This document shows positions 19,584-27,938 of a stretch of 64,000 bases of DNA, piece after piece. A model generated the notes under the pieces. It was given only the letters and a program-made list of their open reading frames with translations. It ran no database searches and was not told the origin of the DNA. The translations under genes and the position numbers were made by a program. The stretch is from contig NZ_PKIZ01000007.1 in the NCBI RefSeq assembly GCF_002847825.1, positions 1 to 64,000 on the forward strand, in the 5' to 3' direction. How positions within the stretch are numbered: the first letter of the stretch is position 1; every line of letters begins with the position of its first letter. This DNA is from Kytococcus schroeteri. Its GTDB lineage: Bacteria > Actinomycetota > Actinomycetes > Actinomycetales > Dermatophilaceae.

Positions 19584-19913
19584 ATGCTCAAGAAGATCAT
19601 CTCCGCCACCGTCGTCGCGGCGGCCCTCGTGTCGGGCCCCGTGGCTGCGTCCGCGGACCTGAAGCTCTACAAGGACGTGAACTACCAGGGACTGCTGGGC
19701 ACGCGGTCCACAACGGGCTCGTGGAACATGTCGACGGTGGCCAACGACGAGCTCAGCTCGATGAAGAACGAGACGCGCTGGGGCGTGGCGTTCTGGCACG
19801 ACATCAACCGGTCGGGCAAGTGCTGGCAGTCGGGGCCCTACACGTACGACCCCAGCTTCTCGTGGAGAGACAATGACGAGGTGTCCTCCTACGCCCTCGG
19901 TCGGGGCTGCTGA
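19584..19913 (+). CDS. Small secreted protein, peptidase inhibitor I36 / beta-gamma-crystallin-like
   Basis: A 109-residue precursor. Residues 1-24 are a clear signal peptide (KK, hydrophobic core, cut after AASA), leaving about 85 residues. The mature part has two related halves: LYKDVNYQG...SSMKNETRWGVAFWHDINRSG and a second with SSYAL. This is the pattern of the I36 inhibitor/beta-gamma-crystallin fold (a Tyr/Trp corner, Asn-Asp-x-x-SS). Two cysteines, at KCW and at the very last residue, could form a disulfide. GAAGGGGG about 11-18 bases upstream is a possible ribosome site. An ABC transporter follows after 69 bases. The product may be an antimicrobial, inhibitor or envelope protein; family assignment is by pattern, function unknown. 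Confidence 0.7.
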   Translation: MLKKIISATVVAAALVSGPVAASADLKLYKDVNYQGLLGTRSTTGSWNMSTVANDELSSMKNETRWGVAFWHDINRSGKCWQSGPYTYDPSFSWRDNDEVSSYALGRGC

Positions 19914-19982
19914 CACCCATCAACCGGTGAGGTGGCGCTGCCCTCGGGGTGGCGCCACCACCGTGTCCAAGGAGGACGAACA

Positions 19983-20642
19983 GTGATCGACGTGGAACGG
20001 CTTGAGAAGTCGTTCGTCTCCCCGGGGGAGACGGTGCGGGTTCTGGACGGCGTCACCTTTTCGGTGGAGTCAGGGGAGTGTGTGGCCCTGACGGGTGCCA
20101 GCGGGTCGGGCAAGAGCACCCTGTTGAACATCTTGGCCGGTCTGGAGCAGGCCGACGCCGGCAGTGCCCGGGTGGCGGGGGTGGACGTGGTGGCGGCGTC
20201 CGAGGCCGATCGGGCCCGGATGCGGTTGGAGAAGGTGGGACTGGTCTTCCAGGACCACAACCTGGTGCCGGACTTCACCGTGCTGGAGAACGTGGAGGTG
20301 GTGCTGCGGGCCCGGGGCATGGACGGGCGCGCTGCTCGACGTGCGGCCCTGGACGCCTTGGACCGGGTGAGTGTGGCCGACCTGGCCGGCCGGGTGCCGG
20401 CCCGGATCTCCGGTGGTCAGGCCCAGCGGGTAGGCATCGCGCGGGCCATCGCCGGGGGCAAGCAGGTGGTGCTGGCCGACGAACCCACCGGTTCGCTGGA
20501 CAGCCGCACCACCGAATCCGTCTTCGAGTTGCTGGCCGACCTGGCCCGTGACGGGGCCGCGGTGGTGGTCTGCACCCACGACCTCTCCGTGCATGACCAC
20601 GTGTCCCGTGAGTACCACCTGGTGGACGGGAGCTTCCGGTGA
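19983..20642 (+). CDS. ABC transporter ATP-binding protein (MacB/LolD/FtsE class)
   Basis: A 219-residue ATPase with Walker A GASGSGKST, Q-loop VFQDHNLVPDFTVLENV, signature ISGGQAQRVGIARAI, Walker B VVLADEPTGSLD and H-loop VCTHDLSVHDH. The GTG start at 19983 follows the strong ribosome site AAGGAGG. Short size and the VFQDHNL/DEPTGSLD style belong to the MacB-LolD-FtsE group, which works with FtsX-type permeases and often moves substrates by mechanotransmission rather than through a channel. Its stop overlaps the permease start (GTGA), so the two form one transporter. Confidence 0.9.
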   Translation: MIDVERLEKSFVSPGETVRVLDGVTFSVESGECVALTGASGSGKSTLLNILAGLEQADAGSARVAGVDVVAASEADRARMRLEKVGLVFQDHNLVPDFTVLENVEVVLRARGMDGRAARRAALDALDRVSVADLAGRVPARISGGQAQRVGIARAIAGGKQVVLADEPTGSLDSRTTESVFELLADLARDGAAVVVCTHDLSVHDHVSREYHLVDGSFR

Positions 20643-22942
20643 ACGGCGCCGTGGGGGCACTCGTACCCCTGCTGTTGCGCACCCGCTCCTTCCGTGCGGC
20701 GATGGTGCCGTTGCTGGTCGCGGCACTCCTGGGGTGGACGGCCTACCTCTCTCTGGAGGCCCGCCACCTGAGTCCGGACCAGAAGGTCACGGCTGCCCTG
20801 GGCGGCAGCGACGGGGCCACCACCGTGCCGGCCCTGCTCGACCCCGGCCAGGCCGGTCCAGACCTCCCCGTGACCCTCCGCGGCGTGCACGTCGACGCGG
20901 TGCGCATCCTCTCCGTCATCGACCTCGAAACCCCCGCCGGTCAGCAGGGGTTCACCTACCAGGAACAACCCCTGCCCAACGCGTCCATCGAGGGTGTCCT
21001 CGAGCTGCGCGAGGGACGGTGGCCCGCTCGACCGGGTGAGGTGGTGGTCAGTGCGGCCTCCGGGCTGCGGGTCGGTGACCGGCTGTCGGCTGTTCACGGC
21101 AAGCTGAACCTCACCCCGGTGGGTGTGGTCAGCCCGGTCTGGGAACGCACGGCACCTCTGGTGGTGGCCGCTCCGGGAACGTGGGCCCGCTGGAAGGTGA
21201 CACCGCAGGAGGCGCAGGAGTCCGGCCTGCAGGGCTACCGCGAGGTCTTCTGGAGCAGCTCCGACCCCGCCGGTGCGGTGACGAGGCTCGATCGCCACGT
21301 GGAGTCCGGCGAGCTCGACCCGTCCCACACGGCTGCGGAGGTCCGGGCCCAGGCCACGGCCTTCAGTGGCCGGGCCTGGCTGGAACGGCGGCTCCCGGCT
21401 GTCCTGGCCGTCTGGATGGGTGCCCTCGCCACCGGCGGGCTCCTGCTCCGTGCGGTACGCCGCACCACCCTCCCGTTGCGCCGGGTGGGGCTCCCCACCA
21501 GGGACCTGCACAGGGCGACGGTGCTGGCCGCCGGACTGGCGACCGGTGTGGTACTCGTGGTGGCGTGGCTCGGGGCCCTGGCCGCCACAGCCGTGGTGCG
21601 GACCACCGTGCTGGCGGACGGGGACGCGCCGCTGCCCCCGTTCCGGTGGTGGGGCCCTCCCCTCTGGATCGGTGCGCTCACGGCTGCCTTCGTGGTGCTG
21701 GTGCTGGCGGCCCTGCCGGTGGAGCAGCGTCGTCGCAGGAGCCGGCGTCGTGCCCTCTCGGCGCGTGTTATGGCCGTCGCCGGTGCCGCTCTGTGCGCCT
21801 TGGCGCTCGTGGGGACCCTGCAGGGCAAGGGGTTCACTGGCATCCTGCTGGTGCTGGCGGCCAGCTGCCTGGGCACTGCCCTGCTCGCCGGTGCCGCACT
21901 CGGGCTCGTGCGGGCTACCGGACCCGTGGGTTCCGGCCTGCTGGCCCGCCGGCTGGTCGCGCGGCAGGCCGTAGGGCTCACGAGTCTGGTCGTGGTGGTC
22001 GCCCTGCTCAGCGGTGTGGTCGGTTCGACCTTCGCCGTCGCCGCCGGGCTGATCACCCACCTCAACGCGAGCAGCAGCACCGGCATGCCCCCGGGCATGG
22101 CGGCTATCAGGCCTCTCGAGCCGGGTGAGCGCCCGCCTGAGGACCTTGCCGGGCAGTTCCGGCAGGATCTCGGGCTCGGGGAGCCGGTGACGGTGTGGTA
22201 TGGCTTCACGCCTGGCGAGGAGGGTCGTGAGGTGCCGTGGTGGGCCGTGGCGCAGGTGGCGGACGCAGAGAGACTGTTCGGGGATCTCACACCGGACCAG
22301 GAGAAGGCACTGGCCTCCCGGGCGGGTCTGCCGGTGGTGACGGACGCGTCGGACGCCCACGGCCCCGTGCTGGTGGTCGGTCAGAACCTGAAGTGGCTCC
22401 AGGCCGTGAAACTCGGTGAACCGAAGAGCTCGGCGGACACCGAGGTGCTGTGGGTGCACAGCGGCCTCACCCCCGAACAGGACCGGCAGGCGGCGCACTG
22501 GGCCGAGGATCACGGGAGGTCGCCGTACGCCGTGTGGGCCACTCATGTCGCCGATCCCATCCCCATCGCTACAGGGGTGCAGCTGGCGGCGGGCGCGTTC
22601 ACGCTGCTCACGATGTTGGTCTGCGGACTGGGCATGCGTGGGCTGGTGCGCAGCCTCATGCCCCTGCTCGCAGGTCTCCGGGCCAGTGGGCTGGGTGCCC
22701 GGTGGCTGCGCGCAGCCGTGCTGCAGGTGGCCCTCCTCGTGGGGTGCGTGGCCGCGGCAGGTGGGCTGGCCGGGGTCCTGCTCTCCGTGGCCGGGGCCAA
22801 CCCGCTGGTGAACCACACGATCTCCCTGGGCAGCTTGCCATGGCTGGCCCTGGGGCTGGTGGCGGTGGGCGGCCCGCTGGGTGCCGTGCTGGGCGGGCTG
22901 CTCGCCAGCCGACGGGTCCGGGTGCAGGAGCGGCGCGCCTGA
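20639..22942 (+). CDS. Large FtsX-like ABC transporter permease
   Basis: A 767-residue membrane protein with about ten hydrophobic helices: one near residue 20, six between about 250 and 470, and three after 645. Two long extracytoplasmic domains lie at about 40-250 and 470-640, giving a duplicated FtsX-like layout. Lipobox and known enzyme motifs are absent. The overall plan (small secreted protein, ATPase of about 220 residues, permease of 700-800 residues) equals that of lactococcin 972-type bacteriocin loci, where the transporter gives immunity or export. The secreted partner here is of a different fold. Function is inferred from context only. Confidence 0.8.
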   Translation: MNGAVGALVPLLLRTRSFRAAMVPLLVAALLGWTAYLSLEARHLSPDQKVTAALGGSDGATTVPALLDPGQAGPDLPVTLRGVHVDAVRILSVIDLETPAGQQGFTYQEQPLPNASIEGVLELREGRWPARPGEVVVSAASGLRVGDRLSAVHGKLNLTPVGVVSPVWERTAPLVVAAPGTWARWKVTPQEAQESGLQGYREVFWSSSDPAGAVTRLDRHVESGELDPSHTAAEVRAQATAFSGRAWLERRLPAVLAVWMGALATGGLLLRAVRRTTLPLRRVGLPTRDLHRATVLAAGLATGVVLVVAWLGALAATAVVRTTVLADGDAPLPPFRWWGPPLWIGALTAAFVVLVLAALPVEQRRRRSRRRALSARVMAVAGAALCALALVGTLQGKGFTGILLVLAASCLGTALLAGAALGLVRATGPVGSGLLARRLVARQAVGLTSLVVVVALLSGVVGSTFAVAAGLITHLNASSSTGMPPGMAAIRPLEPGERPPEDLAGQFRQDLGLGEPVTVWYGFTPGEEGREVPWWAVAQVADAERLFGDLTPDQEKALASRAGLPVVTDASDAHGPVLVVGQNLKWLQAVKLGEPKSSADTEVLWVHSGLTPEQDRQAAHWAEDHGRSPYAVWATHVADPIPIATGVQLAAGAFTLLTMLVCGLGMRGLVRSLMPLLAGLRASGLGARWLRAAVLQVALLVGCVAAAGGLAGVLLSVAGANPLVNHTISLGSLPWLALGLVAVGGPLGAVLGGLLASRRVRVQERRA

Positions 22943-22965
22943 GGGGCCCGACGTCACCGTGCGTT

Positions 22966-22994
22966 GGGCGCACCCCGGGAATCCGGGTGCGCCC
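22966..22994 (+). terminator. Terminator after the ABC operon (palindromic repeat copy A2)
   Basis: A 10-bp stem GGGCGCACCC/GGGTGCGCCC with a GC-rich loop, 23 bases after the permease stop. About 26 of 29 bases equal the hairpin after leuB, 3.6 kb upstream. Confidence 0.82.
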
Positions 22995-23107
22995 CACGTC
23001 GTTGCCCGTGTACGGTTCAACGTCCCCCGGCCGGGGGACGGGTGCCCCGCAGGGCGGGCGCACCGCTGACGACGCACCACGCACGTACGCCGACGGGAGG
23101 AGGAACG

Positions 23108-23608
23108 GTGGCCGGCAAGAAGAAGGTCAAGGACGACCCGCGCAACAAGGTCATCGCGACCAACCGCAAGGCGCGGCACGACTACCTGATCCAGGACACC
23201 TACGAGGCGGGTCTGGCCCTGCTGGGCACCGAGGTGAAGTCCCTGCGCATGGGGCGCGCCTCCCTGGTGGAGGGCTTCGTCAACGAGCTCCGCGGCGAGC
23301 TGTGGCTGGAGAACGTGCACGTGCCGGAGTACCTCAACGGTTCGTGGACCAACCACGCCGCGCGTCGGCGTCGCAAGCTGCTGCTGCACCGCCACGAGAT
23401 GGACAAGCTCATCAGCCGCTCCAGCGAGGCGGGGCACACCATCGTGCCGCTGCAGCTGTACTTCAAGGACGGCCGGGTCAAGGTGGAGATCGCCCTGGCC
23501 AAGGGCAAGAAGCAGTACGACAAGCGCCACGCCCTGCGCGAGAAGCAGGACGAGCGCGAGAAGCAGGCCCAGATGAGCTTGCGCTACCAGATGCAGCGCG
23601 GACGCTGA
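23108..23608 (+). CDS. smpB: SsrA-binding protein SmpB
   Basis: A 166-residue protein that binds tmRNA and brings it to stalled ribosomes. Marks are [27 protein letters not shown] split over the oligonucleotide-binding barrel, [27 protein letters not shown] and [21 protein letters not shown], which leads into the basic C-terminal tail that reaches the decoding site. GTG 23108 is placed by a GGGAGGAGG ribosome site. ssrA, its RNA partner, lies 123 bases downstream. Confidence 0.95.
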   Translation: MAGKKKVKDDPRNKVIATNRKARHDYLIQDTYEAGLALLGTEVKSLRMGRASLVEGFVNELRGELWLENVHVPEYLNGSWTNHAARRRRKLLLHRHEMDKLISRSSEAGHTIVPLQLYFKDGRVKVEIALAKGKKQYDKRHALREKQDEREKQAQMSLRYQMQRGR

Positions 23609-23731
23609 GCCCCGCGCGCCCCGGGCGGCCGGGAATGCGCTGGCCGGCCCCCACGTTGGACCGGTACGATGCACGACACCCGCCTCGGCGGGGAGTTCCT
23701 TGACAACTCCACAGCGACGACGTGACCCCAT

Positions 23732-24097
23732 GGGGATGATCGGTTTCGACGTCGATCATGGTTCCAGGGGAAGCGGGCCGAGAAGGCAAGGTCATCTCGT
23801 AAACGTTCCTTGCACACCAATAGGTGCCAATTCCAAGCGCACCGACTTCGCCCTCGCCGCCTGAGCGAGCCCGAAGTCTGTCAGCCTGAGCTAGTTCCCG
23901 ACTCAGTGCCTGGCATCAGCTAGGGGACTTGCTGCGCAGCATCGCCGAGGTGTTGCGCGGGACTCCAACTCGGCTGGGCCTGTCGGAGGACGTGTGCGTG
24001 CGAGCTCCGGGGCCGAGAAAAGCCACAGCGCACTGCGCCCGGAGAAGCCCTGGTTGTGTGACGACGGACGCGGGTTCGATTCCCGCCATCTCCACCA
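23732..24097 (+). ncRNA. ssrA: tmRNA (tag ANSKRTDFALAA)
   Basis: The 5' end GGGGATG pairs with CATCTCC before ACCA at the 3' end (7-bp acceptor stem, one G-U). GATCGGTTTCGAC at the start and GGGTTCGATTCCCGCC near the end are the conserved tRNA-like parts. The resume codon GCC is at 23826, and the tag frame 23826-23864 reads ANSKRTDFALAA with a TGA stop, the kind of tag seen in Micrococcales. CCA is encoded (24095-24097). A -10-like TACGAT lies at 23665-23670, which would give a 5' leader removed by RNase P. Confidence 0.97.
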
Positions 24098-24132
24098 CCA
24101 GTGTCACGTCATCGATGTGGGGCAGGAGCCAG

Positions 24133-24168
24133 CGAAGGCCGCCACCGGTTCGTCCGGGGCGGCCTTCG
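24133..24168. terminator. Terminator between ssrA and tatD (palindromic repeat copy B1)
   Basis: An 11-bp stem CGAAGGCCGCC/GGCGGCCTTCG with a 14-base loop lies between the 3' ends of two convergent genes. The same hairpin recurs at 25885 with only two changes in the loop. Confidence 0.82.
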
Positions 24169-24202
24169 TCATGCGTGGGGGAAGGTGTGTCCGGGAAGCG
24201 GC

Positions 24203-25099
24203 TCAGGCCTGTCCGGCGGTGTCGCCCTCGATCCCATAGAGGCGGCGCTGGGTGCGGGCGATGTCGGCCGTGACGTCCTCCCGGCGCAGGGCGCACAGGG
24301 TGTCCACGGTCGAGCGGAGCGTCGCGGCGACCTCGGCGGCCGCCGACGCTCCCAGCTCGGTGGGCCCATCGGGGGCCCGGCCGAGGCGGCGGGGCGCCGT
24401 GGGCAGGTCGGTCTCCAGGAGCAGCCGGTCGGCGGGCACCTGCCGCACGTACGCCCGGCCCTTCTTGGTGCCCAGCATGGCCGGGTGCACGGAGACGCAG
24501 CCGCCCATCCGCACGAGGCGGGTCAGGTCGTCGCTCGTGCCGCCGAAGCGGTGGAGCACCGGGACCACCCGCTCGCCGCCGTCGCCGTGTCCCTCCAACA
24601 GGTCGAGCACCACGTCGGCCGACCGCACGGCGTGCACGGACAGCACGTACGGCTCCGGGGTGTCCGCGGCGGCCCGGTGCACGGCGTCCAGGACGGCGGC
24701 CAGGACGCGCACCTGCCGGTCCCGGGGCACGGCCTCTGCGCGCCGTGGGCTGAGGTCGAGACCGATCTCGCCGACGAACCGCGTGCTGCGCACGGCCCGC
24801 TCGAGGACGGCCAGCTCGGCGTCCGCGTGGTCGTCCTCGCCGATGAACCACGGGTGGAAGCCCACGGAGAGCAGCGCGTGCGGCTCCGGCCACTCGCCCG
24901 CCTCGGCGGCGAGTTCCCGATGGCCCGAGGGGATCAGCGTCTGCGCCACGACCCGCACGCCCCGCTCCCTCGTCCCGGCCAGAAAGACTCCTCGGGCCGA
25001 GGGTGGGAGGAAGTCCAGGTGGTGGTGGGTGTCCAGCAGCACCCCGGCCCCCTCGACGGGGGCGGCGGCGCCGGTCCCGGCCGAGGGATCAGGCCCCAC
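24203..25099 (-). CDS. TatD-family metal-dependent hydrolase
   Basis: A 298-residue TIM-barrel amidohydrolase-like protein. Metal ligands of the TatD family are in place: the DTHHHLDF strand, GFHPW, GEIGLDLS, SVHAV, HRFGGT and the final ETDLP. TatD enzymes are Mg-dependent DNases (3'-5' exonuclease or AP-site activity) acting in DNA repair or fragment turnover. The GTG start at 25099 lies 11 bases inside the end of tcdA, so the two are coupled. The first 20 residues could be dispensable; an alternative GTG precedes VLLDTHHH. Confidence 0.87.
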   Translation of the reverse strand: MGPDPSAGTGAAAPVEGAGVLLDTHHHLDFLPPSARGVFLAGTRERGVRVVAQTLIPSGHRELAAEAGEWPEPHALLSVGFHPWFIGEDDHADAELAVLERAVRSTRFVGEIGLDLSPRRAEAVPRDRQVRVLAAVLDAVHRAAADTPEPYVLSVHAVRSADVVLDLLEGHGDGGERVVPVLHRFGGTSDDLTRLVRMGGCVSVHPAMLGTKKGRAYVRQVPADRLLLETDLPTAPRRLGRAPDGPTELGASAAAEVAATLRSTVDTLCALRREDVTADIARTQRRLYGIEGDTAGQA

Positions 25100-25844
25100 G
25101 AGCGACCCACCGCGGCGGCTCGACCATCGCCTCCAGCCCGGCCAACCGCCGGATCGCCAGCCCCGCCAGCATCTGCCCCATGATCGGCGGCTGGTAGCTC
25201 ATCGACCCCAGGGTCTGCGCCTTCGTGCGGCCCGTGCCGGCCACCTGGACCGGGCGCTCGTCGGAGAAGAGCACCTCCAGTCCGGTGATCCCGCGGCGCC
25301 GGCACTCCCGGCGGATGACCTGCGACATCGGGCAGTTGCGCGTGTCCTGCACCTCGGCGAAGGCCAATCGGGTCGGGTCCAGTTTGTTGGCCGCCCCCAT
25401 CGACGACAGCAGCGGCAGCCCCCGCTCGGCGCACCACTGGGCGATGGCCAGCTTCTGGGAGATGGTGTCAATGCAGTCGATGACGTAGTCGGGCCGCGGC
25501 AGGGGGTCCAGGTCCTCGGCCACGCGCTCGGGGCTGATGTACAGCTGCCGGGGCACCACACGGCAGTCCGGGTTGATGTCGGCGACCATCTCGGCCATCA
25601 CCTCGGCCTTGACCCGCCCGATCGTCGAGACGAGGGCCACCGTCTGCCGGTTGATGTTGCTCGGCTCCACCACGTCCTCGTCGAGCACCACCAGCGAGCC
25701 CACCCCACCGCGAGCCAGTGCCGCTGCGCAGCTCGACCCCACGCCGCCGAGCCCCAGCACCAGCACGGTGGCCTCCTGCAGGCGCTCCAGCCCGTCGTCA
25801 CCGAGCACCAGGCGCAGTCGGGACAGACGCTCGTTCACCACCAT
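25089..25844 (-). CDS. tcdA: tRNA threonylcarbamoyladenosine dehydratase (TcdA/CsdL, E1-like)
   Basis: A 251-residue ThiF/MoeB-fold enzyme. It uses ATP to cyclise t6A37 of tRNAs to the hydantoin form ct6A. Marks are the nucleotide-binding VLVLGLGGVGSSCAAALARG, DEDVVEPSNINRQ with the Arg finger, YVIDCIDTISQK, and the TcdA-type GAANKLDPTRL (where MoeB has other residues). The C-terminal SYQPPIMGQMLAG is also family-like. I chose ATG 25844 (MVVNERLSRL), which is preceded by a GAGAGGA ribosome site. TACAGT at 25884-25879 is a likely -10. It is coupled to the tatD-family gene downstream. Confidence 0.87.
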   Translation of the reverse strand: MVVNERLSRLRLVLGDDGLERLQEATVLVLGLGGVGSSCAAALARGGVGSLVVLDEDVVEPSNINRQTVALVSTIGRVKAEVMAEMVADINPDCRVVPRQLYISPERVAEDLDPLPRPDYVIDCIDTISQKLAIAQWCAERGLPLLSSMGAANKLDPTRLAFAEVQDTRNCPMSQVIRRECRRRGITGLEVLFSDERPVQVAGTGRTKAQTLGSMSYQPPIMGQMLAGLAIRRLAGLEAMVEPPRWVARGA

Positions 25845-25884
25845 CGTCACGGTTCCTCTCGTCGGTCGAGCGGCGCACACTGTA

Positions 25885-25918
25885 GAAGGCCGCCACCGGG
25901 GCGTCCGGGGCGGCCTTC
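25885..25918 (-). terminator. Terminator after the thioredoxin gene (palindromic repeat copy B2)
   Basis: A 10-bp stem GAAGGCCGCC/GGCGGCCTTC, nearly identical in stem and loop to the hairpin at 24133. It abuts the putative tcdA -10 box. Confidence 0.8.
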
Positions 25919-25942
25919 GTGGTGCCTGGTGCGGGGGAGGGG

Positions 25943-26326
25943 TCAGTCCTGCCCGATGACGGTGGTGCCCTGCTCCTCGACGGCGTGGCGCATCTCCTCG
26001 AGGTCGGCCTCGGCGAAGAGGTGCACGAGCTTCTCGAGGTTCTCCTCGGTGTGCGTGCCCGAGTCCAGGTGCAGCAGCATGCCCTCACGGAAGACCACCG
26101 TGGTGGGCACCTGGGTGACCCCGCTGGAGGCGAAGACCTCGGGGGCCGACTCGCGGGTCACCCGGAAGAACGAGGCCTGCTCCTGCAGGCGGCCGGCCAC
26201 GGTCTCCACGACCTCGCCGTAGGAACCGCACGACGCGCAGAAGTCGTCGGAGAGGATCACGATCGCGACGTCCGCGGAGGTGAGGGCGCTCTCGAAGGTC
26301 TCGTCCGTGAGGGTGGTCACTGTCAT
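25943..26326 (-). CDS. Thioredoxin-fold protein with CxxC site
   Basis: A 127-residue cytoplasmic protein with one thioredoxin domain. The redox site is CASC (DDFCASCGSYGE), preceded by an Asp-Asp pair instead of the usual Trp. The cis-proline loop is TQVPTTVVF. There is no signal peptide. CASC and the missing Trp make it an atypical thioredoxin, possibly for a specific partner. A -10 box TACTGT (26339-26334) ends 7 bases before the ATG, so the mRNA is probably leaderless. Confidence 0.85.
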   Translation of the reverse strand: MTVTTLTDETFESALTSADVAIVILSDDFCASCGSYGEVVETVAGRLQEQASFFRVTRESAPEVFASSGVTQVPTTVVFREGMLLHLDSGTHTEENLEKLVHLFAEADLEEMRHAVEEQGTTVIGQD

Positions 26327-26450
26327 GCCGGCCACAGTAGCGGACGGATTTGGCCGTACGCCGCCGGTTCGGGGTGATCCTCGCAACGTCCGTGCGCGGC
26401 GACTACCCGCCGGGGCCCGCGGCGGGTGTCCATGGGCCACAATGGGGAAC

Positions 26451-27938
26451 ATGAGTGCTGTGCCTTCGGCGTCCAATGCCCTGACCATCCGCCTGTCCGC
26501 CCCTGCGCGAGCGACCACCATCGGCGAGCTGACCAGCGCCGTCGCCGAGGCCGGTGGCATGACCACGGCCCTGGACATCAGCGACTCCACCCCGGAGGCG
26601 CTCACCATCGACCTCACGGTGGCCGGCACCAGCACCGACCACAACGACGAGATCATCCATGCCCTGCAGGGCGTGCGGGGCGTGGAGATCGAGCGCATCT
26701 CGGACCGCACCTTCCTGGCGCACCTCGGCGGCAAGATCACCGTCGAGCCCAAGCACCCCATCCGCAACCGCGACGACCTCTCGCTGGTCTACACCCCCGG
26801 TGTGGCCCGCGTCTGCCAGGCCATCGCCAAGCGCCCGGAGGACGCCCGGCGCCTCACCATCAAGCGCAACACCGTGGCCGTGGTCACCGACGGCACCGCC
26901 GTGCTGGGCCTGGGCAACATCGGCCCGCTGGCCGCGATGCCGGTGATGGAGGGCAAGGCCGCCCTGTTCAAGCGCTTCGCCGACGTGGACGCCTTCCCCA
27001 TCTGCCTGGACGCGCAGGGGGTGGACGAGATCGTGGCGCACGTGAAGGCCATCGCCCCGACCTTCGCCGGCATCAACCTGGAGGACATCTCGGCACCCCG
27101 CTGCTTCGAGATCGAGCGCCGCCTGCGCGAGGAGCTCGACATCCCGGTCTTCCACGACGACCAGCACGGAACCGCCATCGTGCTGGTGGCCGCGCTCACC
27201 AACGCCCTGCGCGTGGTGGACAAGAAGATCGAGGACGTGCAGATCGTGCAGTCCGGTGCCGGCGCGGCCGGCACGGCGATCATGCGCCTGCTCATGAAGG
27301 CCGGCGCCAAGCACGTGACGGTGGCCGACATCAACGGCATCGTGAACCCCGAGCGCGACGACATCAGGAACGGTGACGACGAGCAGCTCAAGTGGATCGC
27401 CGACCACACCAACCCGGAGCGCCACCGCGGCACCCTCAAGGACGCCCTCAAGGGGGCGGACGTGTTCATCGGCGTCTCCGCGGGCAACATCCTCACCGGC
27501 GACGACATCGCCACCATGAACGACGACGCAGTCGTGTTCGCGATGGCCAACCCGACCCCCGAGGTCGACCCGCACGAGGCCGCCAAGCACGCCACCGTGG
27601 TGGCCACCGGCCGCAGCGACTTCGCCAACCAGATCAACAACGTGCTCGTGTTCCCGGGCGTCTTCCGCGGCCTTCTGGACGCCCGCAGCGAGGTCGTCAC
27701 CGACGACCTGATGCTGGCGGCCGCCCAGGCGCTGGCCGACGTGGTGACCCCCGACGAGCTCAACCCGACCTACATCATCCCGAGCGTCTTCCACAAGGAC
27801 GTCTCGAAGGTGGTGGCCGAGGCCGTGAGCCGTGCCGTCGAGGCCGACGAGCGCGCCCAGGCCCCCGGCCCCAAGACGGAAGCGATTGCCCTCATGAACA
27901 TCCCCACCCGCACTGGCTCGCAGCGAGTCGACCACTGA
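26451..27938 (+). CDS. NAD-type malic enzyme with N-terminal ACT domain
   Basis: A 495-residue enzyme that decarboxylates malate to pyruvate. Residues 5-85 form an ACT-like ligand-binding domain (TIRLSAPARATTIGELTSAV). The malic enzyme part follows: YTPGVARVCQAI, the catalytic Lys in MEGKAALFKRFADVDA, NLEDISAPRCFEIE, FHDDQHGTAIV for metal binding, and the NAD motif VQSGAGAAGTAI. ATG 26451 was preferred to 26442 because CACAAT at 26438-26443 is a likely -10 lying 7 bases upstream. The ACT domain suggests allosteric control by a small ligand. Its TGA overlaps the helicase start (TGATG). Confidence 0.92.
   Translation: MSAVPSASNALTIRLSAPARATTIGELTSAVAEAGGMTTALDISDSTPEALTIDLTVAGTSTDHNDEIIHALQGVRGVEIERISDRTFLAHLGGKITVEPKHPIRNRDDLSLVYTPGVARVCQAIAKRPEDARRLTIKRNTVAVVTDGTAVLGLGNIGPLAAMPVMEGKAALFKRFADVDAFPICLDAQGVDEIVAHVKAIAPTFAGINLEDISAPRCFEIERRLREELDIPVFHDDQHGTAIVLVAALTNALRVVDKKIEDVQIVQSGAGAAGTAIMRLLMKAGAKHVTVADINGIVNPERDDIRNGDDEQLKWIADHTNPERHRGTLKDALKGADVFIGVSAGNILTGDDIATMNDDAVVFAMANPTPEVDPHEAAKHATVVATGRSDFANQINNVLVFPGVFRGLLDARSEVVTDDLMLAAAQALADVVTPDELNPTYIIPSVFHKDVSKVVAEAVSRAVEADERAQAPGPKTEAIALMNIPTRTGSQRVDH

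Noticed and set aside
20417..23731. A 1104-codon open frame on the minus strand opposite the ABC permease and smpB
   Set aside because: The plus strand carries recognisable ATPase, permease and SmpB motifs in another frame. The antisense product is unstructured Gln/Arg/Pro-rich sequence.
23916..24893. Minus-strand frame covering the 3' part of tmRNA and tatD
   Set aside because: It overlaps the tmRNA acceptor end and lies in the wrong frame of the TatD-family gene.
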